Below, piece after piece: positions 20,666 through 32,535 of a stretch of DNA of 64,000 nucleotides (its first letter is position 1; every line of letters starts with the position of its first letter). Below the pieces are notes generated by a model. The model did no database searches. It was not told where the DNA came from and saw nothing but the letters and a program-made list of their open reading frames with translations. The DNA lies in contig NW_003314320.1 in the NCBI RefSeq assembly GCF_000143415.4, forward strand, positions 1,102,746-1,166,745, given 5' to 3'. Position numbers and translations under genes: made by a program. Source of the DNA: Selaginella moellendorffii. Taxonomy: Eukaryota > Streptophyta > Lycopodiopsida > Selaginellales > Selaginellaceae.

Positions 20666-21700
20666 ATGGCGTGGTGGAAGAGCGTCATCGCCCCGTTCAC
20701 GCGCAGGCCCCCGCGCTACTGGGACTTGCCTCACAGGTTCGCTGTCCTAGCCGCCAGCTCCCTCTTGTGGATCGGGCTCGGCAGCATCCCTCTCTATGGC
20801 ATGGCCAAGACGCCGGCGGCGGGCTGGGCATGGGTGCGCGAGGTGTTCGCATCCAGCCCAGGAACTCTCGCAGACCTGGGAGTGATATGCTTGGTGGCTG
20901 CTAGTCAAGTCAGGGTGAGGCTCGGGTGGGATGTGCCCAAGCCCGAAGACAAAGTCACAAAGTTCGTGATGTTTGGCGTGTCGCTCCTCGTCCCAGTGCT
21001 GCCCCTTGCTGCCGGTCGCTATGGACGTGATCTCGGTCTTGTCAAGGCGCTGCTGCTCTATGCCCAGCTTGCCTTTGCGAATTGCGTCGCGTGTTTGCTC
21101 GTGATTGCCAACGAATTTCGGTTCTGGGGAGTAGGAGTTACCATTGCCGAGCTCCTCCCGGTGGCGATGCTGGGCAAGAGCTTGGTTGTCAAGGCTCTTG
21201 GCAGCGGCGAGGGGCTTGGCACTGGGAATGAAGTGGTGAGCTTGTGGAGCGTTCTTGCCACAGTCACCTTTGTGGCCGTCACGTACAAGCTCCACAGGAA
21301 TTCGATGTTCACGCTGTTTGAAGTCTCGGACTGGCTGCGTCCGGTACAGGTTCTCGCGTTGGCGGCATGGATCTCGAGCATCCTTTTTCCCAAACACTTC
21401 GCAACGCTGTTCGAGGGACGCGGCTTGATCTTGGTGCCGGTGGCGATGGGTTTACTGTTCAAGGCTTTTGCGGCGTGGGAGAGTTGGGAGCTGGGCTCGT
21501 CGGAGACGAATGCTTTTGCCGGGGTGGGGGCTGGAGTGCTGTGCGTGGTGGCGGCTGCCACAGGATGCGTGGGCTCGGCTTTTGGATGGCTGATAGTTTG
21601 TCGTCTGGTCGTCGAACTTCAAGGCTCGGTGCGCTCTGCGATCATGTGCAAGCGGAGAATGGAGCAAGAGAAGGCAAAGGCATCAAATCAAACCTTGTAA
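20666..21700 (+). CDS. Unrecognised multi-pass membrane protein, copy 1
   Basis: An intronless frame of 344 residues from the ATG at 20666 (MAWWKSVIAPF). I chose this start because the intact paralogue at 36894 begins at the same point (MALWILSHPFS) and both share the sequence just before the ATG (TAGGGCA). About eight hydrophobic segments are visible, for example LLWIGLGSIPLYG, FVMFGVSLLVPVLPLAA, LAFANCVACLLVIA, VPVAMGLLFKAFAAW and AGVLCVVAAATGCVGSAFGW. The C-terminus is basic (KRRMEQEKAK). I do not recognise a family and assign no function. A conserved start region KTPAAGWAWVREVFASSP lies between the first two membrane segments. It sits next to a CDPK remnant, as do its other copies in this window. 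Confidence 0.7.
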   Translation: MAWWKSVIAPFTRRPPRYWDLPHRFAVLAASSLLWIGLGSIPLYGMAKTPAAGWAWVREVFASSPGTLADLGVICLVAASQVRVRLGWDVPKPEDKVTKFVMFGVSLLVPVLPLAAGRYGRDLGLVKALLLYAQLAFANCVACLLVIANEFRFWGVGVTIAELLPVAMLGKSLVVKALGSGEGLGTGNEVVSLWSVLATVTFVAVTYKLHRNSMFTLFEVSDWLRPVQVLALAAWISSILFPKHFATLFEGRGLILVPVAMGLLFKAFAAWESWELGSSETNAFAGVGAGVLCVVAAATGCVGSAFGWLIVCRLVVELQGSVRSAIMCKRRMEQEKAKASNQTL

Positions 21701-22146
21701 CTTCAACGCGTTTGTCATTGCAAACTGAAACTCTACTGATCGACCGATCGCGAATATTTGTTTGTTTTTAAGTTTTTAATAGAAAGCAACTCTTTGCAAG
21801 TGGAAGAAACTTGTCCTTGATTAGCCATAGGATCACCTTTCGGGAACAATGGTGATAGCAATAAAAGCTTGTTTGTTTGGAGCGATTCTTGTGAGTGTGT
21901 CTTCTTACCTTCCTCAGACATGACAATCTCCACAAACATTTTGTAAGTTTCAAGTTTGATGGCAAAAGCTTTTAAACTACTAAATTGCAATAGCATAAGT
22001 CACCTACATTTTGGGGGACAAAAAAAGTCCACATTATCAATTCGAGCAAATAATGGCGTGAACCCCCAGGCCACGTGTTGTAGTGTTATTGGTCCACGTA
22101 TGATTCGAGTGAGTTTATATTGTGTTTCTAGGGTTTCCAAGGATTA
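21701..22146. other. 3' flank of membrane-protein gene and promoter of next gene
   Basis: The left part (about 21720-21930) is also found downstream of the broken membrane-protein copy at 34320-34560, so it belongs to the duplicated block. The right part should hold the promoter of the pseudoprotease gene. No intact gene is visible. Confidence 0.5.
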
Positions 22147-23672
22147 ATGGCGGTGTGGGTGAAAGGCAATGGCGAGGAGGCTCGACTCTTCCGGCTCCAT
22201 AACTCGAAGTATCTCATGCTCTGCTCGATTGCAGCGCACTGGGGCTTCGACCCCGACACGCTCCTCGTGGGTCGCTTTGCCCTCTCCATGGACAAAAGCG
22301 GCAACTCCGTCTCAGACGTGGACGAGATCCGGGCATACTCTGCAGCAGCGGGCGCGGGCGATGGTCTCACAGATCAGACTCCATTTGTCATCACCGGGAA
22401 GCCAGCACAAACGATCTGGACCAGTTCCTCTTCGAGGAAACCATCACTAGAGGAGACGTTCGTGGCTGCGGCAATTACAGATGAGGATTTCAAGAAGCTA
22501 TCCTACACAGAGTCCAGGAGTGTGCGTCCATACAGGTCGCGCTTGGTGTATCAGCGGTTCAAGGCGATGAGGCAGGAACTCAACATCGACGAGTCTGGAG
22601 TTCATCACTACATACGTGCGAAGGATGATTTAGGCAGTGCAGTTGCCCCGTTTGTGGGAGCTCTTCACATCGTCCCGAATGGATCAAGGTTCGATGGCAG
22701 TGCACGTCGCCCAGTTGGAATGGTATCACTGGTTCGCTGCGACGGTTACTGCTTGACTGCGGCTAAATGTCTGGAAGGTTTCGATGGTGACGACAACACT
22801 ATCTTCGTCAGCTTCCCACGGATGAGCGGCAGCGGGGATAATTCTTGCTTTTACGAGTGTAAGATTGCCAAGGTCGAAGAGTTTGTGGTGCACTTGGAGG
22901 CTAAAGAGCAACAAAGCTTCAAGACTTGCATGGCTACCCGATTTGGACCTGCGTCTGGCTCAGTTTTCATGTTCAGCGGCCCCAACAGCACGCAACTCGT
23001 GGAGTGTCCGATGGTTGATTCGTTCGTATGTCCATTCGAGGGCATTGTATTGCCGAGCGCGAAGATCGACCACAAGCTTTCGCTGGGAGGTCCTGTTGTC
23101 AACTGTGTCGGCGAGATGATAGGGGTGATTATTGCACACAGCCTACTGAAGAAGAGCAGCGACTCGAGAGGAAAAGCGTGCGTGACCCGGTTTGGAACCA
23201 AGATGAAAGTGCAAAGTGTTTCGGACTTGCAGGAGTTTCTAGATGATGCACTGAAATGGAAGAACGTCAACAACAAGCTGGGCAGCACTCGAGGCGATGC
23301 AAAATATGAGAGTTAAGCTCATTGGTCCATCTTTCTGGTTCTCATTCTTTCTTTCTTTTTTTCTTGTCTTTTAGTGTGGAAAAATTGCTTGGAACTCAGG
23401 AGGTTGGTCCAGTGCACGGGAGCTGACTTCATTTCTCCCGCTCAGGAGTGGTATTCGCAGCATCCACTGTCAGGTTCTTAAACATCTATCTGATCTTGTT
23501 GATCTAGTAGTTACCAATGTATTCCTTGCTTGCAGAATTTATCAACAGCGCTGTGACGGAGTTTAATGCTCCACCGCTTAAGCGTCCGAAAGTTAAATAC
23601 GTCCCCATGTCCGAGGAGAAAATCCTGAAGTTTTACAAGGAGCAGGAGGCTGTCAGAGAGGTTTTTTTCTAG
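22147..23672 (+). CDS. Trypsin-like-fold protein without catalytic residues (probable pseudoprotease)
   Basis: The main exon 22147-23311 can be joined in phase to 23375-23473 and 23536-23672 through GT-AG introns, giving about 466 residues; read unspliced, the frame stops at 23316 after 389. Residues about 170-350 resemble a trypsin/DegP-like domain: GYCLTAAKCLEGF sits where proteases have TAAHC, so Lys replaces the catalytic His, and LSLGGPVVNCVGEMIGVI sits where G-x-S-G-G-P is expected, so Leu replaces the nucleophilic Ser. The N-terminal 130 residues and the C-terminal tail (APPLKRPKVKYVP) match nothing I know. Some plant proteins of this fold are known to have lost the triad. The fold is inferred from two motifs only. 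No signal peptide is visible. Confidence 0.55.
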
Positions 23673-25921
23673 ATCTTGTTGTCAGGATAAGCAATGTCTT
23701 TGTCGCATTTTTATTTTACTCCAAATGTGAATAGTCCTCAACCGATGAAGATGCTCTAACTTGCTGTCTACTCTTCTCCTTCGCTCTCTTAATTTGCTGA
23801 CAGACACGGTCACTACAAGAAGACTGGCTTTTCCTCTCTACGATTCTAATCTTTGCTTGGACGTTTTATGTTTTACGCATGGATTCCAATGGCTCAGAGG
23901 AACTCACGATTTTGGACTCCGCGGTTCGATATAGGATACGGTGTTTTTCTTTCCAATGGCTCAGAGGGAACCTTGGAGGTCAGCAGTTCGATTTAGAATA
24001 GGGTGTTCTCTTGCCAACATTAATTTGCTGGGCACCTGTATGTCTGTTTTGTGAGCAGAAAAGATCCATAATTCCATGGGTTTAGAGGTTGGCAATTCAA
24101 TTTATGATGACGAGTGTTTTCTTGTAATCCCATGGGTTTATTCATATTTCATCCTATTCTCATGAGTATCACTCTCTGATATTCAATTATCCCTTTTGTT
24201 TTATACGGGTTACATTTGCCTCTTACACAAAAGTTTTTAAATACACATTTAATTCCTTAGGTTATTTCAACATTCATAAGAGGTAATTTAAGGTATATTG
24301 CTTAGAGGACATGCATCCTTATATATATTTTGACCACTCATAATAATTAACTCTAATTTTAAATTCATGAGTACCATCTTTAATTACATAAGGATAATCT
24401 TATAACTTCTTTATAGTATAGGAGTCCTTTTTGCTTCAAATGATCCCAACTACAGTTAATTACCATAATTATATTAAAGCCAACTTGCTAAATTTATACT
24501 CTTCATTATCATCTCTTCTTCTCAGCTTCCTCTTCGCGCTTTCAAGAAAACCTTTTATGATTCTTAAGATCCCAAAGTTATTCCTTTATCAACCCCCTTT
24601 CTACCTATTATAATACCCATAAGTTCATATACAAACTAAAGTGGAGAGTTATGCTTTCTTAACATGTTACTTGAGTTTAGCCACACTTTTGGGACTTTTA
24701 GATGTCAATATCAAGTGGTAATATAATTGATTATTAATAAAAATTAGACTAAAGAATAACTCTAATACTAATTTATAAGTAATTACATTTTTCATTTTAC
24801 TTTAGTCATTTAACCATAGTTTTGACCACTTGGAAAAACCTCACTCACAACTCCCATAAGTCTTTATCACAAATTGAAGTACTTACTAAAAGTATAAAGG
24901 TGGCCTCCAAGCTATATTCCTTCCAAATTTGGTCCAAATGCTTTATATGTTTGACTTTGACTTAGATTCCATCCTAAACTTGGTTTAGACTCAATCTTAG
25001 ATACTTCCATATATTATGACATTTGTTATATGTTAGTTATTCTTTTGTCCTTTTTTAGAGACTCATTTATCAATCGTTTCATGTTCATTTTTCAAGCATT
25101 TCTTTAGGAGTTTCACTTTTGCTCTCAACTTTTCAAAAAAGAACTTTTAGTATGTTTGTTGGACTTTTGCTTTGTCCACTACGATATGGTACATATTTAG
25201 TTCCATTTTAGGAATTGTGTCTTATAGGTTGAAGATCAAACAACGAGTGATATTATAATGGTGATCAAGAGAGAGATTTATCAGTAGAAATGGAGTTTTT
25301 GATAGAGAAAAGATGTAGTGTATATGGTTTTTACCTAGTAAATCCAAAACCCTTGGATACATGGGCCAAGAGTAGGAGAGTGCAACTTGAGTTTAGAACT
25401 TTGGGCCACTAAACGAAGAAACAAAGCTAAACTCCTAAACTTGGAACTAAGGAGTAAAAGAACTAGAACATGAAATGACTCTCAAGCGTATAACCCAAGA
25501 AGCAAAGGGATAGGGGCAAAAAGTAATATTGGAATAATCTTAAAGCATCAAACATTTGAACATCAAAACCAACACGTAAAATAGAGCTAAATGAAGTTTT
25601 GTGTTATTTCAGCTTACTGGTGGCCTAATGCAAAAATATGGGTACTCCACTAGCTAATATGGTATCGAATTTAGGCTTAGACCAACTTGATATAGAACAA
25701 GGGGTTATATTGTGAATTTGGATATAGGAACAACACTATTGTATTCAGAAAAATCTCTACATTCCATATATATGCTTAATTAGCAAATTTAAACACTTTC
25801 CATAAATAGATAATAGGATTAAATGAAACCAACAAAGGCATGATAACAATAAATTATCACTTAATGAGTATTGAAGGACCAAGTTTAATATCACAAGGGT
25901 TATTGTCACTAATTAGTGTAA
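23673..25921. other. AT-rich gene-free stretch
   Basis: No gene is seen. Around 23883-24130 two to three diverged copies of a unit containing CCAATGGCTCAGAGG and a GGTTCGAT-like string follow each other. The rest is AT-rich with short frames and looks like old decayed repeat DNA. Confidence 0.5.
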
Positions 25922-25926
25922 GATAC

Positions 25927-26098
25927 TGTAGCGCATGTGATCATGGGATGAGATTTAGATATACTGTCACCGTGGATCCTTGAAACCTTGGGGGATAAAT
26001 GGGGATAAATGGGGATAAAGTAACCACTAAAAGCTCTCTCATCAAACAATTGCCCTTTTTCTAATTGGCTTAAGGGGAGAGAGATAGGGTGTGTTACA
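25927..26098. repeat. Left terminal repeat of the TRIM-like element
   Basis: A 172-bp TG...CA repeat. It contains three successive copies of a GATAAATGGG-like unit near 25994-26020 that the other copies lack. Confidence 0.7.
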
Positions 26099-26156
26099 GT
26101 TAGTATCGGAGCAAATGGCACGAGTTCGATTCCCATTAATTAGTGGCTACTTAAAA

Positions 26157-26282
26157 TATAATATACCCTTGAGCAAGGTATATTCCTACCCCTAAATTTG
26201 AAAATCGTATGTATTGGGAATATAATATACCCTTGAGCAAGGTATATTCCTACCCCTAAATTTGAAAATCGTATGTATTGGG
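26157..26282. repeat. Tandem duplication, two 64-bp units
   Basis: The unit beginning TATAATATACCCTTGAG occurs at 26157 and again at 26221, nearly without change, inside the TRIM-like element. Confidence 0.85.
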
Positions 26283-26378
26283 CATCCATGGGTATCCACC
26301 GTGGGACTGCAGTACAAGTGGATGACTAATTGCCTCACATGGAATAACTGGTCTACACAATGGAAGGATTGGTAGAAT

Positions 26379-26497
26379 CAGTGCGGAAATGGAAGTGCTG
26401 GTTCCCCTTAGCTCAGTAGGGGTTGTTAGTCAATAGTCAGTGCGGAAATGGAAGTGTTGGTTCCCTTAGCTCAGTAGGGGTTGTTAGTCAATAGTCA
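26379..26497. repeat. Tandem duplication, two 59-bp units plus a partial third
   Basis: The unit starting CAGTGCGGAAATGG and ending with GTTGTTAGTCAATAGT occurs at 26379 and 26438. Its second half appears again near 26609-26640. It is internal to the TRIM-like element. Confidence 0.85.
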
Positions 26498-26531
26498 ATG
26501 AGGACATTGACATCTCTGAAGGGGGAGTGAG

Positions 26532-26607
26532 TGTAGCGCATGTGATTATGGGATGAGATTTGAATATACTGTCACAGTTGACTTAAGGGGAGAGAGATAA
26601 GGTGTAG
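26532..26607. repeat. Internal extra copy of the TRIM terminal repeat
   Basis: Begins TGTAGCGCATGTGATTATGG, is preceded by a purine tract (GAAGGGGGAGTGAG) and ends GGTGTAGCA. It matches the right repeat closely, which suggests a duplication of the 3' end or a nested insertion. Confidence 0.7.
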
Positions 26608-26674
26608 CATGGCTCAGTAGGGGTTGTTAGTCAATAGTCAATAAGGACATTGACATCTTTGAAGGGGGGGTAAG

Positions 26675-26754
26675 TGTAGCGCATGTGATTATGGGATGAG
26701 ATTTGAATATACTATCACAATTGGCTTAAGGGGAGAGAGATAAGGTGTGCTACA
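26675..26754. repeat. Right terminal repeat of the TRIM-like element
   Basis: An 80-bp TG...CA repeat sharing both ends with the 172-bp left copy and directly followed by the GATAC target duplication. Confidence 0.7.
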
Positions 26755-26759
26755 GATAC

Positions 26760-27533
26760 AATGAGATGCCTTATTAGATTAAGTATGTTTAGTTTAAATT
26801 TTTTATCTTTATGCTCGTCTTGTTTAAATATACTCAAAATGCCCAGTTAACTCCACTAGCACAAAAGGGATTAACAAAGAGTTCAATAATACCCAATAAA
26901 AAACAGATATTAGAAAGGACTCGCTAATAAGTAACTTTTGATATATTCTCCCCTCTTTAGGGAAGATTAACATCCTTGTCGATGCATACTCTAGTTTAGA
27001 CCACTGCCAAAAAAATAATTCCAGAAAAAAGTTTATGGTGTTCACACTTTATGAGAAATGTAAATGAATTAGGGGTAACCATTTTGTTTAACATAAATAC
27101 ACTACCACTCAAACATCTTTTGGCCATCATCGATAAGGAAATGAGCCACCTTTGCTATTCTAGGTATTATCCAACTTACAAAAAATGATATACCCCTACT
27201 TGCAAATGATATAGAGAGAGAAGTTAAAGACCCCAACCTTCTTGAGTAAACAAAACAAACCTATTAATAAGGTTTAGATATTGTAATTAGGCAGTTAGAG
27301 TTGTTTCCATGGTTATGCCTCTTTAATGGAATAAAGAACATCGAAAGAGATAAGGGTGATGTGACTAATCTACAATAGTTACTATACAGTTAAAGATTTC
27401 GTCATACACATAAAGTGCTAAAGTCAGTTTGTTTATACTAGCTCAAACCCAAAGATCAATAGATAGATAACAAACTAAAGAGGGCAAATTATTAGTGAAT
27501 AAGTTTTAATTAGAATATAAAAGTATTTCAATT
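26760..27533. other. AT-rich gene-free stretch
   Basis: Short frames only, with no domain. It is probably decayed repeat DNA between two LTR elements. Confidence 0.5.
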
Positions 27534-27708
27534 TGTGAGGGCCAAGTGTACGGTTATGATGCCGTATACTAATATTAGCGTAGTGGGATTTTGGTAACCG
27601 TCGGATTAGTTTCAATCTGGACCACTCGCTCTTGTATATAAGCTAGGGTTTTTGGGTTAATTAATATGCACATTTTTATATTCCCTTTCTATATTCCAAG
27701 CACTCACA
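27534..27708. repeat. Gypsy 5' LTR
   Basis: A 175-bp repeat starting TGTGAGGGCC with a TATATAAG promoter-like box about 103 bp from its start. Confidence 0.9.
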
Positions 27709-30700
27709 TTAGTCGAGATGAGGGGCACCTTTGATTGTCCTTGAGGAATGCTTGGATTTGGGATTTTGGTTTAGATCTAGCTTTTGCATTGTCTAGATCT
27801 AACTTTTTCCATTTCCTTTCTTTTGTTCTTTCTTTTTAGGGTTTTGGTTTAGATCTAGCTTTTTGCGTTGTCTAGATCTACCATTTCCTTCTAGCTTTTT
27901 GTTATTTCTCTTCTTTTGTTCTTTCTTTTTCGTTCATCTTCATGGCAGATCAGCAATCTCCTCCTTTAACTCTAGAGCAGCAGTTGGTACAATTGCTTGA
28001 TGCTATGCACTTGCAATTGAACAACCAAATTTAGTTGATGGCGGCATTCATGGCATGTGGTACAACTCCTCCTGCTCTTGGTGCCAATCCTCGCGTTCAG
28101 CCGGAGTTCTTTCGTGGGAATCCTGGGGATGATGTGTACCATTGGTTCGATCACTTCACAGTGATTGCCACATATCATTCTTGGGATGATGCTCGACGGT
28201 TGCATGAGTTTCCCACATGTCTCCAAGGGACGGCATTGCAGTGGTACAATGGTTTGAGCGCAGCCACTCGTGGGGATTGGAGTGTTCTCCCGGACGTCTT
28301 CAAACGCGCCTTCGGACATGCTGATGATTGTGATGATGCTTTCCAACAATTGCATCGTCTTCGCCAAGGGCCATCTGAGTCGGTGATGCAATTTGGTGTT
28401 CGTTTTCGAAGTCTTTTGCTTCATGCGGAGCCAAATATGTCGGAGCAGATCAAGCTAGGAATGTTGTGACCAGCACTTCATCAAGATCTTGTTGGACTTG
28501 TGCATGCACTTGCTCCTGCCACCCTTGACGATGCTCTTCGCTTGGCACAACGTTATGAGACGTCGCCTCTTCCACTTCTCGCTGCACGTCCTTCCACTCC
28601 ACTTCCTATGGGTGATAGTCCTGTTCCAATGGAGGTTGATGCTGCTGCTGCTTGAGTCCAAGGACAAGCGCGAGGACGTGGTCGTGGCCGTGATGTTTGC
28701 TGTTGGGCATGTGATGAAGTTGGTCATACTTATCGGCGTTGCCGTCGTTTTCTAGATTGGCGACCTCTATTTCCTGGGTGGAGACCTTGGCGTCAGCAAC
28801 GTCCTGTGGGTGCTGCTACAGTGGAAGGTCTGGACACCGAGATGCATCCGGGAAACGAGGAGTCGCGCGAGTAACGGAGGGACCTTGCGCGAATAAATCA
28901 GTGACCCCTCCATCTTTCTTTCGGGAGTATCATCAAGGGGTTCACTCGGCACCAGTTCATCCAGTGTTTACTTTCCAAGCTCGTTTTTATAACAAGAGGT
29001 CTCCTATTATTCTCTCCGTGTTGGTTGATACAGGTTCGAGTTTATCTTTTATTGCTCGACCTGTTGCCACACGTTGTCGTCTACACTTGCATCGTGCGAC
29101 GGAATCAGTTTTCATTCTTTATGGCAACGGCTGTACACATGCATGTGCACGGGATGAGGTGGACCTAGTTGTGCGTGTGGGCAATCTCGAGCTTGAGTTA
29201 CAGTCATTGCGGGTGGTGCCGAGTCAAGCTTTTGACCTAATTCTTGGTATGGATTGGTTGCAACGCAATCATGCCAAGTGTGACTTTGAGGCTTTTCCCC
29301 CTTGTCTCATACTTCCTTATGTTTCATCCATTCCTCTCACTTCCATATTTCTTTGTCCCTCTACTTCTACCTCTGCTTCCATTACTTTTGTTCCCCCACT
29401 CTTTCCTTCTGTGTTTCCATCTTGTTCTGCTTTTCCCTTTTCTGATATCTTTGTGTTGCAGCAGTTGACTGGCTCATGAAGGAGTATTCTAATCTCTTTG
29501 AATTTGACCTATCGTCTGGGGCCAAGATTGCCACATGTCATCCGATTCCAACCGGGGATGCTCGTCCAATCAAGGTTCCTATTCATCGTCGGTCACCTAA
29601 GGAGATCAAGATTTTATGAGCAAACGTCAAGGAAATGCTAGAGAAGGGTGTTATTCGGAAGTCGCGGAGTCCTTGGGCATGTGAACCTTATCTCGTGACG
29701 AAGCTTGATGGGAGTATTCGTTTCTGCATCGACTATCGTCCGTTAAACGAAGTGACGATCCCAGATGTGTATCCTCTTCCTCACACTGCTGATTTCTTGG
29801 ATCGTCTGGGGCGAAGTTGTTAGTTCACCAAGCTAGATCTTGCTTCTGGGTATTGGCAAGTACTAATGGCCAAAGAAGATATTCCTAAGACTGCTTTTCA
29901 TACACCATTTGGTTTGTACGAGTTCTTGGTGATGCCGTTTGGTTTGAACAATGCTCCAGCAACTTTCCAGTGGATGATGGACGAGGTTCTTTGCTATATG
30001 CCGGAGGTGACTGTTAACTTCATTGATGATGTCTTGATCTACTCGGAGGGGACGTGGGAGGAGCACGTTTGTGATATTTGTAAAGTGTTGGATTGGCTAC
30101 ATGACGTTGGTTTAAAGCTGAAGCGGTCAAAGTGCATATTTGGGTCCAAGGACACAACTTATTTTGGGTACCGTATTTCTCGTGAGGGTTTGCAAGTTGA
30201 TCCTGACAAACTTGTGGCTATTCTAAAGTTCCCTACTCCGAAGTGTGTGAATGATGTGCAGCACTTTTTAGGTAAGGTGCAGTATCTCGGTCGTTTTGTG
30301 AATCATCTTTCCGATCGCACTACACCATTGCGAGCGTTGCTGAAGTCATCAACGTCATCTTTCATCTGGTCTCCGGATTGTGAGTGGGCGTTCGTGGATC
30401 TCAAAGAGCTATTGACGACTTCTCTGGTTTTGGCATATCCTGACTACACTCGACCTTTTATTTTGCGCGTGGATGCTTCTGACATTGGTCTTGGAGGTGT
30501 GTTGATGCAAGAGAGCTCGAGTGTGCCTGGTCAGCGCCATTCCATTGCATACATAAGTCGTACATTACAACCAGCGGAGATGAACTACTCCACGATGGAG
30601 AAGGAGTGTTTAGCAGCAGTCTGGGGTTTCAAGAAACTTCATGCATATCTACATGGTTCTTGGACATTACTTGAAGGTGGCCATGCTGCTGTTACTTCAT

Positions 30701-32360
30701 TATTGAAGCGGAAGAACCTAGTTGGTCGTACGGCTCGATGGGCTTTGAAGCTTCAGATATATGATTTCGATGTTGTTCATCGCCCAGGGAGTTCTATGGC
30801 TGATGCTAATGCCCTTTCTCGAGCTCCTCTTCCTTCTCCACTCACTTCTTATGTTTCTGACGAACATGTTATTCCAGCATCTGTGGATTTTCTAGATGAG
30901 GATTCTGTGCCATCGGCGGTTATTGTCCTTGACGTTCAGTGTCCACAAGGCGCAGAGCAAGATCTACTTTCTCTTGATGAGGTTCGCGAGGCTCAAAAGA
31001 TTAAGTCGTGGATTCGAAGGCTTCGAGATGGGTTTGAGAATCCTGCATCACTTGCTGATGACTTGCCTTTCCGGCATTTACATTCTCAATATCGCCTTGA
31101 AGATGGCCTTCTTTATTTTGTGGGGACGAATCCTGATGATCTTTTACGGCTGGTGGTGCCTTCGGTGTTTATTCTGCGGTTTCTCCATGCCTACCATGAT
31201 TCTCCTGTTCTAGGTGGGCATATAGGACACCGTGGTGTCATCGAGAAGCTGCACAGGTCTTTCTATTGGCCGGAGATGCAACGTGATATTATCCGGTATG
31301 TGCGTAGCTGCGTTTAGTGCCAAACTCGTAATACTCCCCCTCGTGCTGCGGAAGGACAATTGAAGTCAATTGCGGTTTCCCGTCCGTTTGAGTTAATGGC
31401 GTTTGATCTTATGGGACCTTTTCCATGGTCGACTTTTGGCAATGAGTATGTTATTATTGCTTTTGACTACTTGACTCGTTGGGTGGAAGTTGGTGCTCTT
31501 GCTAGCACCTCTGCAACTGCTGTTGGATACTTTCTCCTCAATCGAGTGGTGTTCCAGCATTCTTGTCTAGAGCGGATTCTTTTGGATAATAGTCCCGCAT
31601 TTATGGCTGAGGCATTTCATGTTTTGATGTTTCGATTGGGGATATGCCACACTTTCACGAGTGCTTATCATCCACAATCAAACGGTCTGGTGGAACGGCT
31701 TATTCAGACATTCAAAGGGATGATTGCGAAGTATGTGAACCTTCAGCATTCGGATTGGGATGGTTATTTGCCATCTCTTCGATATGCATATGTTATAGGG
31801 GTGTAGAGTTCTGTTGGTGTTTCACCATATAAACTCCTATATGGTCATGATCCAATATTACCAACGGAGCTGGGTTTACCTTCGCAATTGCCATGAGCTG
31901 CCGATGCTAGATCATGGGATCAATATTTGACAAGCATTCTTCCACTTGTCCGAACAGAGTCTGCCGAACACTTAGGCCGCGTACAAGTGGGACAACAACG
32001 GTGCTACAACTCCCATCATCGTCCACCTGTGGAATATAAAGTGGATGATTTGGTGTTAGTCCGTTTTCCCCATCTTACGGTACGTGGTTTATCTAAAGGG
32101 CTTCTTGCGCAATGGAAAGGACCGTATTGGGTGTTGCGGCAAGTTGGACCACAAGTTTATGAGGTTTGGCATGACGTTCAGCAGGCCGATCCTCCAGAGA
32201 TTGTGCATGTGCAGCGGCTGAAACGCTTCGTACAAAGGGATCAGGAGGAGTTAATACCACCTACAGATCCACTGATGCCTCCTCCTGACGTTCCTCCGGA
32301 TCCCGGCCCATATTCAAAAGAACCATGATGGTCTTCCATTATCCCGAGAGGAGGGGATGA

Positions 32361-32535
32361 TGTGAGGGCCAAGTGTACAGTTATGATGCCGTATACTAAT
32401 ATTAGCGTAGTGGGATTTTGGTAGCTGTCGGATTGGTTTCAATCTGGACCACTCGCTCTTGTATATAAGCTAAGGTTTTTGGGCTAATTAATATGCACAT
32501 TTCTGTATTCCCTTTCCATATTCCAAGCACTCACA
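32361..32535. repeat. Gypsy 3' LTR
   Basis: A 175-bp repeat matching 27534-27708 apart from about nine transitions. Confidence 0.9.

Larger units (their letters stand above)
25927..26754 (+). mobile_element. TRIM-like miniature LTR element
   Basis: Starts with TGTAGCGCATG, ends with GTGCTACA and is flanked by the 5-bp repeat GATAC (25922-25926 and 26755-26759). The left terminal repeat (25927-26098) ends GTGTTACA and is followed at once by GTTAGTATCGGAGC, similar to the initiator-Met-tRNA primer site. The right terminal repeat (26675-26754) is preceded by the purine tract GAAGGGGGGG. The 830-bp body has no coding capacity. This is the layout of a terminal-repeat retrotransposon in miniature, which must borrow all proteins. 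The right repeat lacks an internal block of about 90 bp present in the left one, and a third copy lies at 26532-26607. Confidence 0.7.
27534..32535 (+). mobile_element. Decayed Ty3/gypsy LTR retrotransposon
   Basis: Two 175-bp LTRs (27534-27708 and 32361-32535), TG...CA, differ at about nine sites that all look like transitions. A purine tract (GAGAGGAGGGGATGA) precedes the right LTR; the flanks share only AATT. Coding pieces in order on the plus strand: Gag (EFFRGNPGDDVYHWFDHF, about 28090), a CCHC-type knuckle (about 28697), protease LVDTGSSLSFI (about 29022), RT (CIDYRPLN; FIDDVLIY at about 30020), RNase H (RVDASDIGLGGVL, about 30470), integrase with an H2C2 region (about 31215-31320) and core (FDLMGPF to HPQSNGLVERL), ending near 32325. 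At least eight in-frame stops and two or more frameshifts interrupt it. The pol order RT-RNaseH-IN is that of gypsy elements. No chromodomain is seen. Confidence 0.92.
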
